From Bauldia litoralis (GTDB lineage: Bacteria > Pseudomonadota > Alphaproteobacteria > Rhizobiales > Kaistiaceae), in the NCBI RefSeq assembly GCF_900104485.1, contig NZ_FMXQ01000003.1, positions 549,002 through 613,001 on the forward strand: a stretch of DNA of 64,000 nt, in the 5' to 3' direction. Made by a program: the position numbers and the translations under genes. The notes under the pieces were generated by a model, which saw only the letters and a program-made list of their open reading frames with translations, was not told where the DNA came from and did no database searches. This document shows, in pieces, positions 1-7,476 of this stretch; within the stretch, counting starts at the first letter, position 1; every line of letters begins with the position of its first letter.

Positions 1-222
1 GACCCACCACAGCAGCGACACGGCCAGGGCGATCGGCACCAGCACCGGCATGAGCTCGAAGGCATTCTCGAAGCCCTCGCCGATATCGGGATTGTCGAAG
101 GCCGAAATCACCAGCGCGAAGGCGAAGCAGATCATCAGCATCAGGAAGGGGAAGCCGGCGAGCAGGATCACCGTCTTCAGCCGGTTGTTCCAGATATGCG
201 TCTTGAGACCGTAGGTGCCCAT
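1..222 (-). CDS. M48-family zinc metalloprotease, N-terminal part (cut by window edge)
   Basis: Only the first 74 residues are in the window; the gene runs off the left edge. The protein begins MGTYGLKTHIWNNRLK, followed by a hydrophobic segment (about residues 17-40) and a second one near the edge. This opening is typical of membrane-bound M48 (HtpX/Ste24-like) peptidases encoded directly after lemA in alphaproteobacteria. The zinc-binding HExxH motif lies outside the window and cannot be checked. It is downstream of lemA on the same strand, with a 267-base gap that holds a palindromic repeat. The role in membrane protein quality control is inferred from the family. Confidence 0.7.
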   Translation of the reverse strand, partial: MGTYGLKTHIWNNRLKTVILLAGFPFLMLMICFAFALVISAFDNPDIGEGFENAFELMPVLVPIALAVSLLWWV

Positions 223-298
223 CGGTTTCGGCTTATGTGGTCACGGCCGGGGCCGCGCCCCCTCGGCCGATCAACACAGGACCGGCGCGCGTCTGTTT

Positions 299-430
299 TC
301 CCTCCCCGAACCGGGGAGGGTGGCAGCGAGCGGCGAAGCCGCTCGGTGACGGGTGGGGTTCGTGTGGTGAGGGAGCCCACCCACCATCCTTCGGATGGTC
401 CCCCCTCCCCGTTCCGGGGAGGGATGGGCG
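299..430. repeat. Palindromic repeat (family A) between lemA and the M48 gene
   Basis: Two CCTCCCCG/CGGGGAGG hairpins (about 300-320 and 405-425) flank GC-rich stems, including ACCATCC-TTC-GGATGGT near 389-405. Related copies occur inside dnaE2 (about 3934-4257) and at the right end of the window (from about 63930). No coding potential is convincing in the 223-489 interval. Confidence 0.7.
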
Positions 431-489
431 TCGCGTTGCCGGAGCCCTGGGCTCAACCGACGTGTTTCGGGGGCGCCGGCGCATGGGGC

Positions 490-1056
490 TCAGAACTTGA
501 CGGACGGGGGGACGACGACGGCGGCTGTCTCGGCCTCGTCGAGCTCGAAGAATTCGCGGCCGGTGAAGCCGAACTGGCGGGCGATGAGGACGGCCGGGAA
601 CTGCTCGATCGAGGTGTTGTATTCCTGGACCGAGTTGTTGAAGAAGCGCCGGGACGCGGCGATCTTGTTCTCGAGGTCGGAGAGTTCCGACTGGAGCTGG
701 AGGAAGTTCTGGTTGGCCTTGAGGTCGGGATAGGCTTCGGAGAGGGCGAAGAGCTGGCGGAGCGCGCCGGTCAGCATGTTCTCGGCCTTGGCCGCCGCTT
801 CCGGGCCACTGGCCGACACGGCGGCGTTGCGCGCCGCGGTCACCGCCTCGAGCGTCTTCGCCTCGTGGCTGGCATAGCCCTTCACCGTCTCGACGAGGTT
901 CGGCACCAGGTCGTGGCGCTGCTTGAGCTGGACGGTGATATCCGACCAGGCCTGCGAGACGGTCTGCCGGAGGCTGACCAGCCGGTTGTAGAGAAAGACG
1001 AGGTAGACGGCGCCGAGGACGATGACGCCGAGAATGATCCAGCCGATAGTGCCCAT
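490..1056 (-). CDS. lemA: LemA family protein
   Basis: 188 residues, the usual LemA length. An N-terminal membrane anchor (about residues 5-25) is followed by a helical LemA domain with the family-typical segments VSQAWSDITVQLKQRHDLVP and, near the C-terminus, NNSVQEYNTSIEQFP. The topology should be a short N-tail, one membrane span and a periplasmic or cytoplasmic helical bundle. The ATG at 1056 has a GAAGGAA ribosome site just upstream. It sits directly upstream of an M48 protease gene, a pairing common in bacteria. The molecular function of LemA is not settled. Confidence 0.93.
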   Translation of the reverse strand: MGTIGWIILGVIVLGAVYLVFLYNRLVSLRQTVSQAWSDITVQLKQRHDLVPNLVETVKGYASHEAKTLEAVTAARNAAVSASGPEAAAKAENMLTGALRQLFALSEAYPDLKANQNFLQLQSELSDLENKIAASRRFFNNSVQEYNTSIEQFPAVLIARQFGFTGREFFELDEAETAAVVVPPSVKF

Positions 1057-1078
1057 GGGAATTCCTTCCGTCCCGTGT

Positions 1079-1411
1079 TCAGGTCCGGTCGAGCTTATCA
1101 GGGGTCGCGGAGTCGGGCCACTGATCCGCGCAGAAGGCCTCCCAGTCCTCCCGCGACGGCCATTCCGTCAGCGGCGCGCCATTGGCCCTGGCGCGCAGCG
1201 CCGGCAGGATGATGGCGTTGATCTCCTGGCGGAGCGCCTGGTAGCAGTAGACCTCGGCGGTGGCGCAGCGGCGGCCGCGCCGACAGGCGCTGAAGGAACA
1301 GGTTTCTGCCAGCCCGAATTCTGTGCACACCTCGCGCATGAGCCGGGCTCGCAGCGGCTTGATCGGCCGTATCTCGACGTTCTCGTCCCCGATTCGCATC
1401 ACCTTCGTCAT
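1079..1411 (-). CDS. Small Cys-rich hypothetical protein
   Basis: About 110 residues from the ATG at 1411, which has a GATGAGG ribosome-binding site. An ATG at 1423 and a longer reading frame to 1585 are alternatives, but the extension is low-complexity and probably not coding. The central segment CSFSACRRGRRCATAEVYC holds four spaced cysteines, which suggests a small metal-binding or zinc-finger-like module. Similar short Cys/Arg proteins are common and uncharacterised in Rhizobiales. It lies 22 bases upstream of lemA on the same strand. The function is unknown. Confidence 0.6.
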   Translation of the reverse strand: MTKVMRIGDENVEIRPIKPLRARLMREVCTEFGLAETCSFSACRRGRRCATAEVYCYQALRQEINAIILPALRARANGAPLTEWPSREDWEAFCADQWPDSATPDKLDRT

Positions 1412-1423
1412 GGCACGCCTCAT

Positions 1424-1850
1424 CGTTTCCGCGACCGCTGCCGGCCCGGATCGTTGATCATTTCTCCCCCGGCGATGCCGAGGGTGGCGGGCGACGGCAG
1501 CCGCCATCGCAAGGGAAAAGCGGGCGGCTCCCGCCGCCCGCCCGGCGACTTGTCGCCATCCGGTCCATGCTCCGGCCACGCGCACCCGCAGGCTCGCGCG
1601 CCTTAAGGCGGGTCATGTCCCGCAGACCCCTCGTAGTGGGGGTCGGACTTCCCGGACAGCACCCCGGGCCGATGGCCGGTTGTCCATCGTCGCGGGCGCC
1701 GACCTCTCCACGTCAGGCCGGTGCCGGTACCGGGCAACGTCCCTCGGCGGGAGAGGCGGGCTCAAGTCTACGGGAGGTTTTCGGGAGGGGGACAAGGGGA
1801 GGGGTTATGCCGGTTGGAAGAAGACGGGTCTCAAACAGCGGGCTGCGTCA
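1424..1850. other. Stretch without a recognisable gene
   Basis: GC-rich sequence with several short inverted repeats, for example CCCCT-CGTAG-TGGGG near 1627 and GGTACCGG near 1724. I compared it by eye with tRNA, tmRNA, RNase P, SRP RNA and 6S signatures and recognised none. Open frames here are short and have no plausible start signals. It separates the lemA cluster from the AT-rich broken gene. Confidence 0.4.
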
Positions 1851-2309
1851 TTAGGTCGATTGGTTTGGTTTTCCCCGAAGGCGCCACCATGACGGCCGCG
1901 TTTGGGACGGTGCGCGCTTCTTGAATTTGGTTTCCCAATCAGCGTAGCCTTTGGTGTCGGGGATAAGACCTTCAGACTCGGGTTGAGATAGGTCTGCCTC
2001 GGATGGTTCCGGAGCGTATTGACGATAGCTCTTTTGAAAACGCCGCCTATGTTCCTCGGATATGAGGTTCAAATCCCGAATGAGCGTTAGCGAGAAATAG
2101 ATCCCGTCGTCTGTATAACTGTAAAGCGCATTCAGAATTGCCGGATAGCTATTATCAATGCTGCCGGAATCGTCAGGCAGGCCAAAATATAATTGTATCC
2201 TGGCGAGAGGATCTTCAGGATATTCATTTCTATATCGCTCGATCAATTGGTTTCGATTCTCAATCGTCTCCTTTAGGGATTCGATAGTTTGCAAAAGAAT
2301 TGTACACAA
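1851..2309 (-). CDS. 3' fragment of a frameshifted AT-rich membrane-anchored gene
   Basis: 152 residues if read from a TTG at 2309. It is better seen as the C-terminal half of the gene that starts at 2758. The fragment opens with LLQTIESLKETIENRNQLIE and later has IQLYFGLPDDSG and YSYTDDGIYFSLTLIRDL. Adding one base to the G run at 2315-2318 joins both frames into a continuous protein of about 302 residues (GRP-LHLCTILLQTIESL). Base composition is much more AT-rich than the flanking genes, which suggests horizontal acquisition. The function is unknown; the fused protein looks like a conserved cytoplasmic domain tethered by one N-terminal membrane span. Confidence 0.55.
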   Translation of the reverse strand: MCTILLQTIESLKETIENRNQLIERYRNEYPEDPLARIQLYFGLPDDSGSIDNSYPAILNALYSYTDDGIYFSLTLIRDLNLISEEHRRRFQKSYRQYAPEPSEADLSQPESEGLIPDTKGYADWETKFKKRAPSQTRPSWWRLRGKPNQST

Positions 2310-2758
2310 ATGCAGGGGCGGCCGGTTAGGTCTAAGCGATCGAAGATAGCTTTTTGTAGCAATTCTACAGGAATCGCGGGATTTGGTAAGGTCTCTAGAT
2401 CTGCTTTTAGCTCGAATTTTCCTCCCGGACGCCGAACGGCGTATTCATATTGCAGCCGGCTAAGAGAATGTCTTTCCTTCATTGGTCTAATGAATTGCTT
2501 TTTCATTCGAAAAAATACTTGAATAATGCTGAGCAATAGTTCTATTGCGCCATTAATTGCCCGAATTTTTGATAAAAATTCTTGTTTTTCTTGTTCTTTC
2601 TTAATTAGTAGTTGCGCACCGCGCGCCCCAAAAAAGGCACCGAAGCCGCTAGCAAATAGAGCAATGGAGAAAGGATGAGTTAGGGCATCCGATATACGCT
2701 CAAGAATCCAGCTCGTGGCATTGTCCACCATCGCTATGAAATGCATGACCTCGAACAT
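2273..2758 (-). CDS. 5' fragment of a frameshifted AT-rich membrane-anchored gene
   Basis: 161 residues, starting at an ATG at 2758. A membrane span lies at about residues 28-50 (FSIALFASGFGAFFGARG), followed by a helical region with AINGAIELLLSIIQVFF and the segment FELKADLETLPNPAIPVELL. The frame ends in an unrelated-looking tail (CICVQFFCKLSNP) just after GRP, where a one-base change restores continuity with the 1851-2309 frame. I therefore read the two frames as one gene with a frameshift, either a real pseudogene or an indel in a G4 run. The region is an AT-rich island in a GC-rich background. Confidence 0.55.
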   Translation of the reverse strand: MFEVMHFIAMVDNATSWILERISDALTHPFSIALFASGFGAFFGARGAQLLIKKEQEKQEFLSKIRAINGAIELLLSIIQVFFRMKKQFIRPMKERHSLSRLQYEYAVRRPGGKFELKADLETLPNPAIPVELLQKAIFDRLDLTGRPCICVQFFCKLSNP

Positions 2759-2828
2759 CGCGTAATTCTGCCGGTTAGAATCGCGCCAACTCTAGCGTGT
2801 GAATAGTGTATTCGCGGAGGTTTTTGGC

Positions 2829-5800
2829 TCAATGAAAGTTCCGACCCTTGGGCATGACCCTGCCGGCCGAGAGTTTCGCTAGGTCGGTGGCGACGCCGGG
2901 TTCCTCGCGGGCCAACTGGACCAGCCGTGACTTCGGGCCGATCTTCTCGCGCATGTCGACCTGCGGCCGGCGGATCTCGTCGGCGCGGGCCAGCGCCTCG
3001 AGGTCGCGGCGGTTGGGCTCGCCGGCCTCGGCCGACAGCGCCGACAGCATCGGCGTCAGGTCCTCCAGCTTCTCCGACACGACATGGATGACGCCGCTCT
3101 CGCTCTGCACCCGGCCGGTGACCGCGACGAGGCGGGCGCCAAGCACCACCGGGCGGAAGCGCTCGAACACCTTCGGCCAGACGATGATGTTGGCGATGTC
3201 GGTCTCGTCCTCGATGGTCATGAAGATGACGCCGCTCGCCGTGCCCGGCCGCTGGCGGACAAGGACCAGGCCGGCGACGGTCACCCGCCGCGGGTTTTTT
3301 CCTTCCCGGTCCGGCCTCCGGCCGTCCTCGCCTCTTGATTTTCCTTCCCGGTCGTGGCTTCGCCGCTCCTCGCCTCCTGATGCTTCCCGGTCGAACCTTC
3401 GGTTCTCCTCGCCTCTTGCCCGCTCGTCGCGGGTGGCGAGGGCGATCAGGGTGGCGTTGTCGACGATGCGGCGGGCAGCGAGTTGCGGGCGGAGGAAGGA
3501 CAGCGGGTGGGCCTTCAGCGACAGGCTGAGATAGCGGTAGTCGTTGACGACATGCTCGCCGACCGGCATCGGCGGCAGGGCGACGTCGGGCTCCTTGCGG
3601 ATGTCGCCGAGGTCGGCGATGTCGAAGAGCGGCAGGCGGCTGCCCGGCTTCGTCGCCGCCGTCTTGCCGCCGAGGCCGCGCGCCGCCCACAGCGCATCGC
3701 GCCGGTCGAGACCGATCGAGCGGAAGGCGTCGGCATCGGCGAGCCGCTCGATGGCCGCCTGCGACAGGCCAGAGCGCAGCCACAGGTCGCGGACCGAATC
3801 GTAACCGCGCCCCCGCGCGTCGGCGAGCGCCCGGGCGTCTTCCTCGTGGAAACCCTTGATCTGGCGGAGCCCGAGCCGGACGGCATGGGTCGACCGGATG
3901 TCCGGTCGCTGGTCGGCATTGGCGGGGTGGAGCTTCCCTCTCCCCTTGTGGGAGAGGGCTTCCGGACTTGGCGTCGCAGGGTGCGTAGCGCCCGAGACGC
4001 TTAGGCCGGAAGGGTGAGGGGCGATGCCCACGGGGTCGCATGCATCGTCCGTCATGGTGTCACGCCTGGCGGGGTCCCCCTCACCCATTGCCTCCCGGCT
4101 CGCCTGCGGCTCGCCAAGAGGCAAAGCCCTCTCCCACGAGGGGAGAGGGAAAGGGGCGATGGAGGCTGGAGAGTTTCGGAGCATTCGTTTTCGCGGGTGG
4201 GCGCCCCCTCCACCACCCTTCGGGTGGTCCCCCTCCCCCGCTTCGCAGGGGAGGATGGGCGCCTCAGGCAAGGGATGCGCTTCCGGTTCCAGCGTCGAGT
4301 CCCAGTCGGAGAAGTTGATGTCGGGCGGGCGGGTTTCGATGCCGTGGCGCTGGGCGTCGCGGACGATCTGGGCGGGGGCGTAGAAGCCCATTGGCTGGGA
4401 GTTGAGGAGGGCGGCGCAGAAGACGTCAGGGTAGTGGCATTTCAGCCAGGCGGAGGCGTAGACCAGCAGGGCGAAGCTTGCCGCGTGGCTTTCGGGGAAG
4501 CCGTATTCGCCGAAACCCTCGATCTGGCGGAAGCAGCGCTCGGCGAAATCGCGCTGGTAGCCGCGGGCGGTCATGCCCTCGACCATCTTGTCCTGGAAGG
4601 TCTTGATGGTGCCGACCCGCTTGAAGGTCGCCATGGCGCGGCGCAGGCGATCGGCCTCGCCCGGCGAGAAGCCGGCGGCGACGATGGCGATCTTCATCGC
4701 CTGCTCCTGGAAGAGCGGCACGCCGAGGGTGCGGCCGAGCACCTGCTCCAGTTCGTCCGCTTCGCCATGGGCCGGCGACGGCGAGGGATAGACCACCGTC
4801 TCCAGCCCCTGGCGGCGGCGGAGATACGGGTGGACCATGTCGCCCTGGATCGGGCCGGGGCGGACGATCGCCACCTCGATGACGAGGTCGTAGAAACTGG
4901 CCGGCCGGAGGCGCGGCAGCATGGTCATCTGCGCCCGGCTCTCGACCTGGAAGACGCCGAGCGAATCGGCGCGCTGCAGCATGCGGTAGACGGCGGGATC
5001 CTCGGCCGGGATCGTCGCCAGGGTCGGCGCCTCGCCATAATGATCGCGCATGAAGTCAAAGGCGCGGCGGATGCAGGACAGCATGCCCAGCGCCAGCACG
5101 TCGACCTTCAGCATGTTGAGCGCGTCAAGGTCGTCCTTGTCCCATTCGACGGTGGTGCGGTCCTCCATCGCGGCGTTCATCACCGGCACCATCTCGTCGA
5201 GCCGGTCGCGGGTCATGACGAAGCCGCCAACATGCTGGGAAAGGTGGCGGGGGAAGCCGATCAGCTCCTGCGACAGGGTCATCACCTGGGCCATGGCGCG
5301 GTCGCCGGGGTCGAGGCCGATGCGGCGGATATCGGCCTCGCGGACGCCGGCCGAGGACCAGCCCCAGATGGTGCCGGAAAGCGCGCCGATGGTGTCCTCC
5401 GACAGGCCGAAGGCCTTGCCGACCTCGCGGACGGCCGAGCGGGTGCGGTAGGTGATGACGGTCGCGGCGAGGCCGGCGCGGTGCCGGCCGTACTTGTCGT
5501 AGATATACTGCATCACCTCCTCGCGCCGCTCATGCTCGAAATCGACGTCGATGTCCGGCGGCTCGTTGCGCTCGGCCGAGATGAAGCGCTCGAAGAGGAG
5601 GTCGGAGCGCTCGGGGTCGACCTCGGTGATGCCAAGGACGAAGCAGACCGCCGAATTCGCCGCCGAGCCGCGGCCTTGCGCGAGGATGCCGCGCTGCCTG
5701 GCGAAGCGGACGATGTCGTGGACGGTGAGGAAATAGGGGGCGTAGTCGAGCTGGGCGATGAGGCGGAGCTCGTGGTCGATGGCGGCCTGGACCTTGGCCG

Positions 5801-6836
5801 GGACGCCGGCGGGATAGCGGAAGCGGGCGCCGTCCGCGGTCAGCCGCTCCAGCGCCTCCTGCGGGGTGGCGGCATCGCCGGTCGGCTCGTCGGGATACTG
5901 GTAGCGCAACTCGTCGAGCGAGAAGGCGAGGCGCTCCAGCACGGCGCGGGACTCGGCGACCGCCTCCGGACAATCGCGAAACAGCCGGGCCATCTCGGCG
6001 GCGTCCTTGAGATGGCGCTCGGCATTGGCGGCGAGCAGCCGGCCGGCGGTCGCCAGCGACTTGTGCTCGCGGATGCAGGTCAGGACGTCCTGCAGCCGGC
6101 GGCGCTCCGGCGCGTGGTAGAGCACGTCGTTGGTGGCCATCAGCGGCACGCGGTGGCGGCGGGCGACGCGGTCGAGCGCCGCCAGCCGGCGATGGTCGGC
6201 GGCGGCATAAAGCCGGCTTGCCATCAGCCGGACATTGCCGGGAAAGGCATCGGCGAGGGCGGCGAGGGTGGTGTGCAGCGGATCGGTTTCCGCTGCCGTT
6301 TCGGGGTCTCCTCTCCGCTCACCCCCGCGCAAGCGGGGATCCAGAACCACGATCGCGTGCCCGGCTTCGCGGTCACTGGGTCCCCGCTTTCGCGGGGATG
6401 AGCGGTTGGTGGGGGCGGCTCCTGCATGGATGGGGCCTGAGCCGGTTGCAGAGCTCCGTGGCATGACGCCGAGCATCAGGCCGTCGCCCCAGGCGAGGAG
6501 ATCGGCAAGGTCGAGGTGGCATTCGCCCTTGGCGGCGCGGCGGTTGCCCAGGGTGAGGAGGCGGCAGAGACGGCCATAGGCGGCGCGGTCGGTCGGCCAG
6601 GCGAGGATATCGGGGGTGCCGTCGCGGAAGACCAGCCGGCAGCCGACGGCGTAGCGGAAGCCGGCGGTCCTGGCCGCGACATGGCCCCGCACGACGCCGG
6701 CCAGCGTGTTGCGGTCGGCAACGGCGATGCCGGCAAGCCCGAGCCGCGCGGCTTCGCCCACCAGTTCCTCCGGATGCGAGCCGCCGCGCAGGAAGGAGAA
6801 ATTGGTGGTGACGGCGAGCTCGGCGAAGGCGGTCAT
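2829..6836 (-). CDS. dnaE2: Error-prone DNA polymerase DnaE2 (ImuC) with in-frame repeat insertions
   Basis: 1335 residues; the family is usually about 1050-1150. DnaE2 is the polymerase of the ImuA-ImuB-DnaE2 translesion mutasome induced by DNA damage. Domains in order: N-terminal PHP domain ([22 protein letters not shown]), polymerase core with GRGSAANS and the acidic motif [16 protein letters not shown], tandem HhH segment (RLGLRQIKG), and a C-terminal OB fold ([19 protein letters not shown]). Three low-complexity insertions at about residues 127-186, 856-969 and 1140-1182 match repeats found between genes in this window and probably explain the extra length. All keep the frame and sit between recognisable blocks. 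The ATG at 6836 follows GGAGGAGGCG. Whether the enlarged enzyme is active is unknown. Confidence 0.93.
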   Translation of the reverse strand: MTAFAELAVTTNFSFLRGGSHPEELVGEAARLGLAGIAVADRNTLAGVVRGHVAARTAGFRYAVGCRLVFRDGTPDILAWPTDRAAYGRLCRLLTLGNRRAAKGECHLDLADLLAWGDGLMLGVMPRSSATGSGPIHAGAAPTNRSSPRKRGPSDREAGHAIVVLDPRLRGGERRGDPETAAETDPLHTTLAALADAFPGNVRLMASRLYAAADHRRLAALDRVARRHRVPLMATNDVLYHAPERRRLQDVLTCIREHKSLATAGRLLAANAERHLKDAAEMARLFRDCPEAVAESRAVLERLAFSLDELRYQYPDEPTGDAATPQEALERLTADGARFRYPAGVPAKVQAAIDHELRLIAQLDYAPYFLTVHDIVRFARQRGILAQGRGSAANSAVCFVLGITEVDPERSDLLFERFISAERNEPPDIDVDFEHERREEVMQYIYDKYGRHRAGLAATVITYRTRSAVREVGKAFGLSEDTIGALSGTIWGWSSAGVREADIRRIGLDPGDRAMAQVMTLSQELIGFPRHLSQHVGGFVMTRDRLDEMVPVMNAAMEDRTTVEWDKDDLDALNMLKVDVLALGMLSCIRRAFDFMRDHYGEAPTLATIPAEDPAVYRMLQRADSLGVFQVESRAQMTMLPRLRPASFYDLVIEVAIVRPGPIQGDMVHPYLRRRQGLETVVYPSPSPAHGEADELEQVLGRTLGVPLFQEQAMKIAIVAAGFSPGEADRLRRAMATFKRVGTIKTFQDKMVEGMTARGYQRDFAERCFRQIEGFGEYGFPESHAASFALLVYASAWLKCHYPDVFCAALLNSQPMGFYAPAQIVRDAQRHGIETRPPDINFSDWDSTLEPEAHPLPEAPILPCEAGEGDHPKGGGGGAHPRKRMLRNSPASIAPFPLPSWERALPLGEPQASREAMGEGDPARRDTMTDDACDPVGIAPHPSGLSVSGATHPATPSPEALSHKGRGKLHPANADQRPDIRSTHAVRLGLRQIKGFHEEDARALADARGRGYDSVRDLWLRSGLSQAAIERLADADAFRSIGLDRRDALWAARGLGGKTAATKPGSRLPLFDIADLGDIRKEPDVALPPMPVGEHVVNDYRYLSLSLKAHPLSFLRPQLAARRIVDNATLIALATRDERARGEENRRFDREASGGEERRSHDREGKSRGEDGRRPDREGKNPRRVTVAGLVLVRQRPGTASGVIFMTIEDETDIANIIVWPKVFERFRPVVLGARLVAVTGRVQSESGVIHVVSEKLEDLTPMLSALSAEAGEPNRRDLEALARADEIRRPQVDMREKIGPKSRLVQLAREEPGVATDLAKLSAGRVMPKGRNFH
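3299..3418. repeat. Family D repeat, three tandem units inside dnaE2
   Basis: Three similar units of the form CTTCCCGGTC...TTCGG...CTCCTCGCCTC sit head to tail, and each contains a small GC-rich hairpin. The same unit occurs between genes at about 43320-43375 and 43551-43645 and, inverted, at 63202-63285. In dnaE2 it encodes an Arg/Glu/Gly-rich linker (repeated DREGK and GEE/GED) just before the OB fold. Confidence 0.75.
3934..4257. repeat. Family A repeat mosaic inside dnaE2
   Basis: Long inverted-repeat mosaic. The CCCTCTCCCCTTGTGGGAGA arm near 3936 pairs with CTCTCCCACGAGGGGAGAGG near 4130-4150. A second unit with CCACCCTTCGGGTGG follows near 4216-4230. It encodes about 110 Pro/Gly-rich residues between TLEPEAHP and [17 protein letters not shown], a site where ordinary DnaE2 proteins have only a short linker. 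Confidence 0.75.
6315..6405. repeat. Family B palindromic repeat inside the PHP domain region of dnaE2
   Basis: An inverted repeat with arms CCGCTCACCCCCGCGCAAGC and the matching GCTTTCGCGGGGATGAGCGG, separated by about 50 bases. It encodes [10 protein letters not shown]...LDPRLRGG in frame within residues 127-186. Near-identical elements occur in imuB (7860-7946) and between genes at 43413-43525. Confidence 0.85.
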
Positions 6837-6876
6837 GGGACGCCTCCTCCGTCGTCGGCTCTTGAAAATAGAGCAA

Positions 6877-6890
6877 ATTGTAACAACAAT
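6877..6890. promoter_or_regulatory. Inverted repeat upstream of brnT, candidate BrnA operator
   Basis: ATTGT-AACA-ACAAT is a perfect 5-base inverted repeat that ends 5 bases before the brnT ATG. BrnA antitoxins are ribbon-helix-helix DNA-binding proteins that repress their own operon, so the location fits an operator. It also lies about 40-55 bases upstream of the divergent dnaE2 start, so binding could affect both promoters. Binding is inferred. Confidence 0.45.
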
Positions 6891-6895
6891 ATGCT

Positions 6896-7168
6896 ATGGA
6901 ATACGAATGGGACCCGAAGAAAGCGGCGGCGAACCTCGCCAAGCATGGGGTTGCATTCGAGCGCGTGGCCCTGTTCGAGTGGGAAGACGCCTTGATCGAC
7001 GAAGATCTTCGTTACGCCTACGGAGAACGTCGTTTCAATGCCTTTGGAAGGATCGAAGGCCGCCTGCATACACTGGTCTTCACAATGCGGGGACGATCGG
7101 TTCGCATGATCGGATTGCGAAAAGCCAACAGTCGGGAAGTCCGTCGTTATGGAAAAGAAAAAGCCTGA
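6896..7168 (+). CDS. brnT: BrnT family toxin (type II toxin-antitoxin)
   Basis: 90 residues, typical BrnT size. It opens MEYEWDPKKAAANLAKHGVA, the BrnT signature (WDxxKAxxNxxKHGV), and continues with the family pattern LVFTMRGRSVRMIGLRKAN and a basic tail (REVRRYGKEKA). BrnT is a RelE-like ribonuclease that stops translation and is neutralised by BrnA. It overlaps the following brnA by 20 bases, so the pair is translated from one message. The module lies between imuB and dnaE2 on the opposite strand, an insertion into what is normally a compact mutasome cassette. Confidence 0.93.
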   Translation: MEYEWDPKKAAANLAKHGVAFERVALFEWEDALIDEDLRYAYGERRFNAFGRIEGRLHTLVFTMRGRSVRMIGLRKANSREVRRYGKEKA

Positions 7169-7445
7169 CCATATTTCCCAGGAAGACTGGGACGCGGTTG
7201 ATGTCCCGGAATGGACCGACGAGAGGTTTCGCCGGGCCAGACCTGCCCATGAGGTCTTGCCGGATATCTTCCCCAAACCCCGGCCGCGCGGACCGCAGAA
7301 GACGCCGACCAAGGTCCAGACGACGATCCGGCTTGACAGCGACGTGATCGCCCATTTCCGGTCGACTGGCGCGGGCTGGCAGAGCCGGCTCAACGAAATG
7401 CTCCGGCGGGGCGTCGCGCAGGAAAAGAAGCGCGCCCAGAAATGA
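7149..7445 (+). CDS. brnA: BrnA family antitoxin
   Basis: 98 residues. The N-terminal half (EDWDAVDVPEWTDERFRRAR) is the flexible toxin-binding part. The C-terminal half has a ribbon-helix-helix pattern, TTIRLDSDVIAHFRSTGAGW followed by QSRLNEMLRRGV, as in BrnA proteins. BrnA neutralises BrnT and, as a dimeric DNA-binding protein, usually represses the operon; a candidate operator is at 6877-6890. It starts inside the last codons of brnT and ends 31 bases before the convergent imuB stop codon. Confidence 0.92.
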   Translation: MEKKKPDHISQEDWDAVDVPEWTDERFRRARPAHEVLPDIFPKPRPRGPQKTPTKVQTTIRLDSDVIAHFRSTGAGWQSRLNEMLRRGVAQEKKRAQK

Positions 7446-7476
7446 CCGGGAGTGGTGCGCCGCAGTTTCCGGCGCA

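Noticed and set aside
3299..3418. CRISPR-like tandem repeat
   Set aside because: Three imperfect units without unique spacers of constant length and no cas genes; same unit occurs singly elsewhere.
4014..6401. 795-codon open frame antisense to dnaE2
   Set aside because: High-GC shadow of the dnaE2 codon pattern; the dnaE2 frame has clear family motifs and this frame has none.
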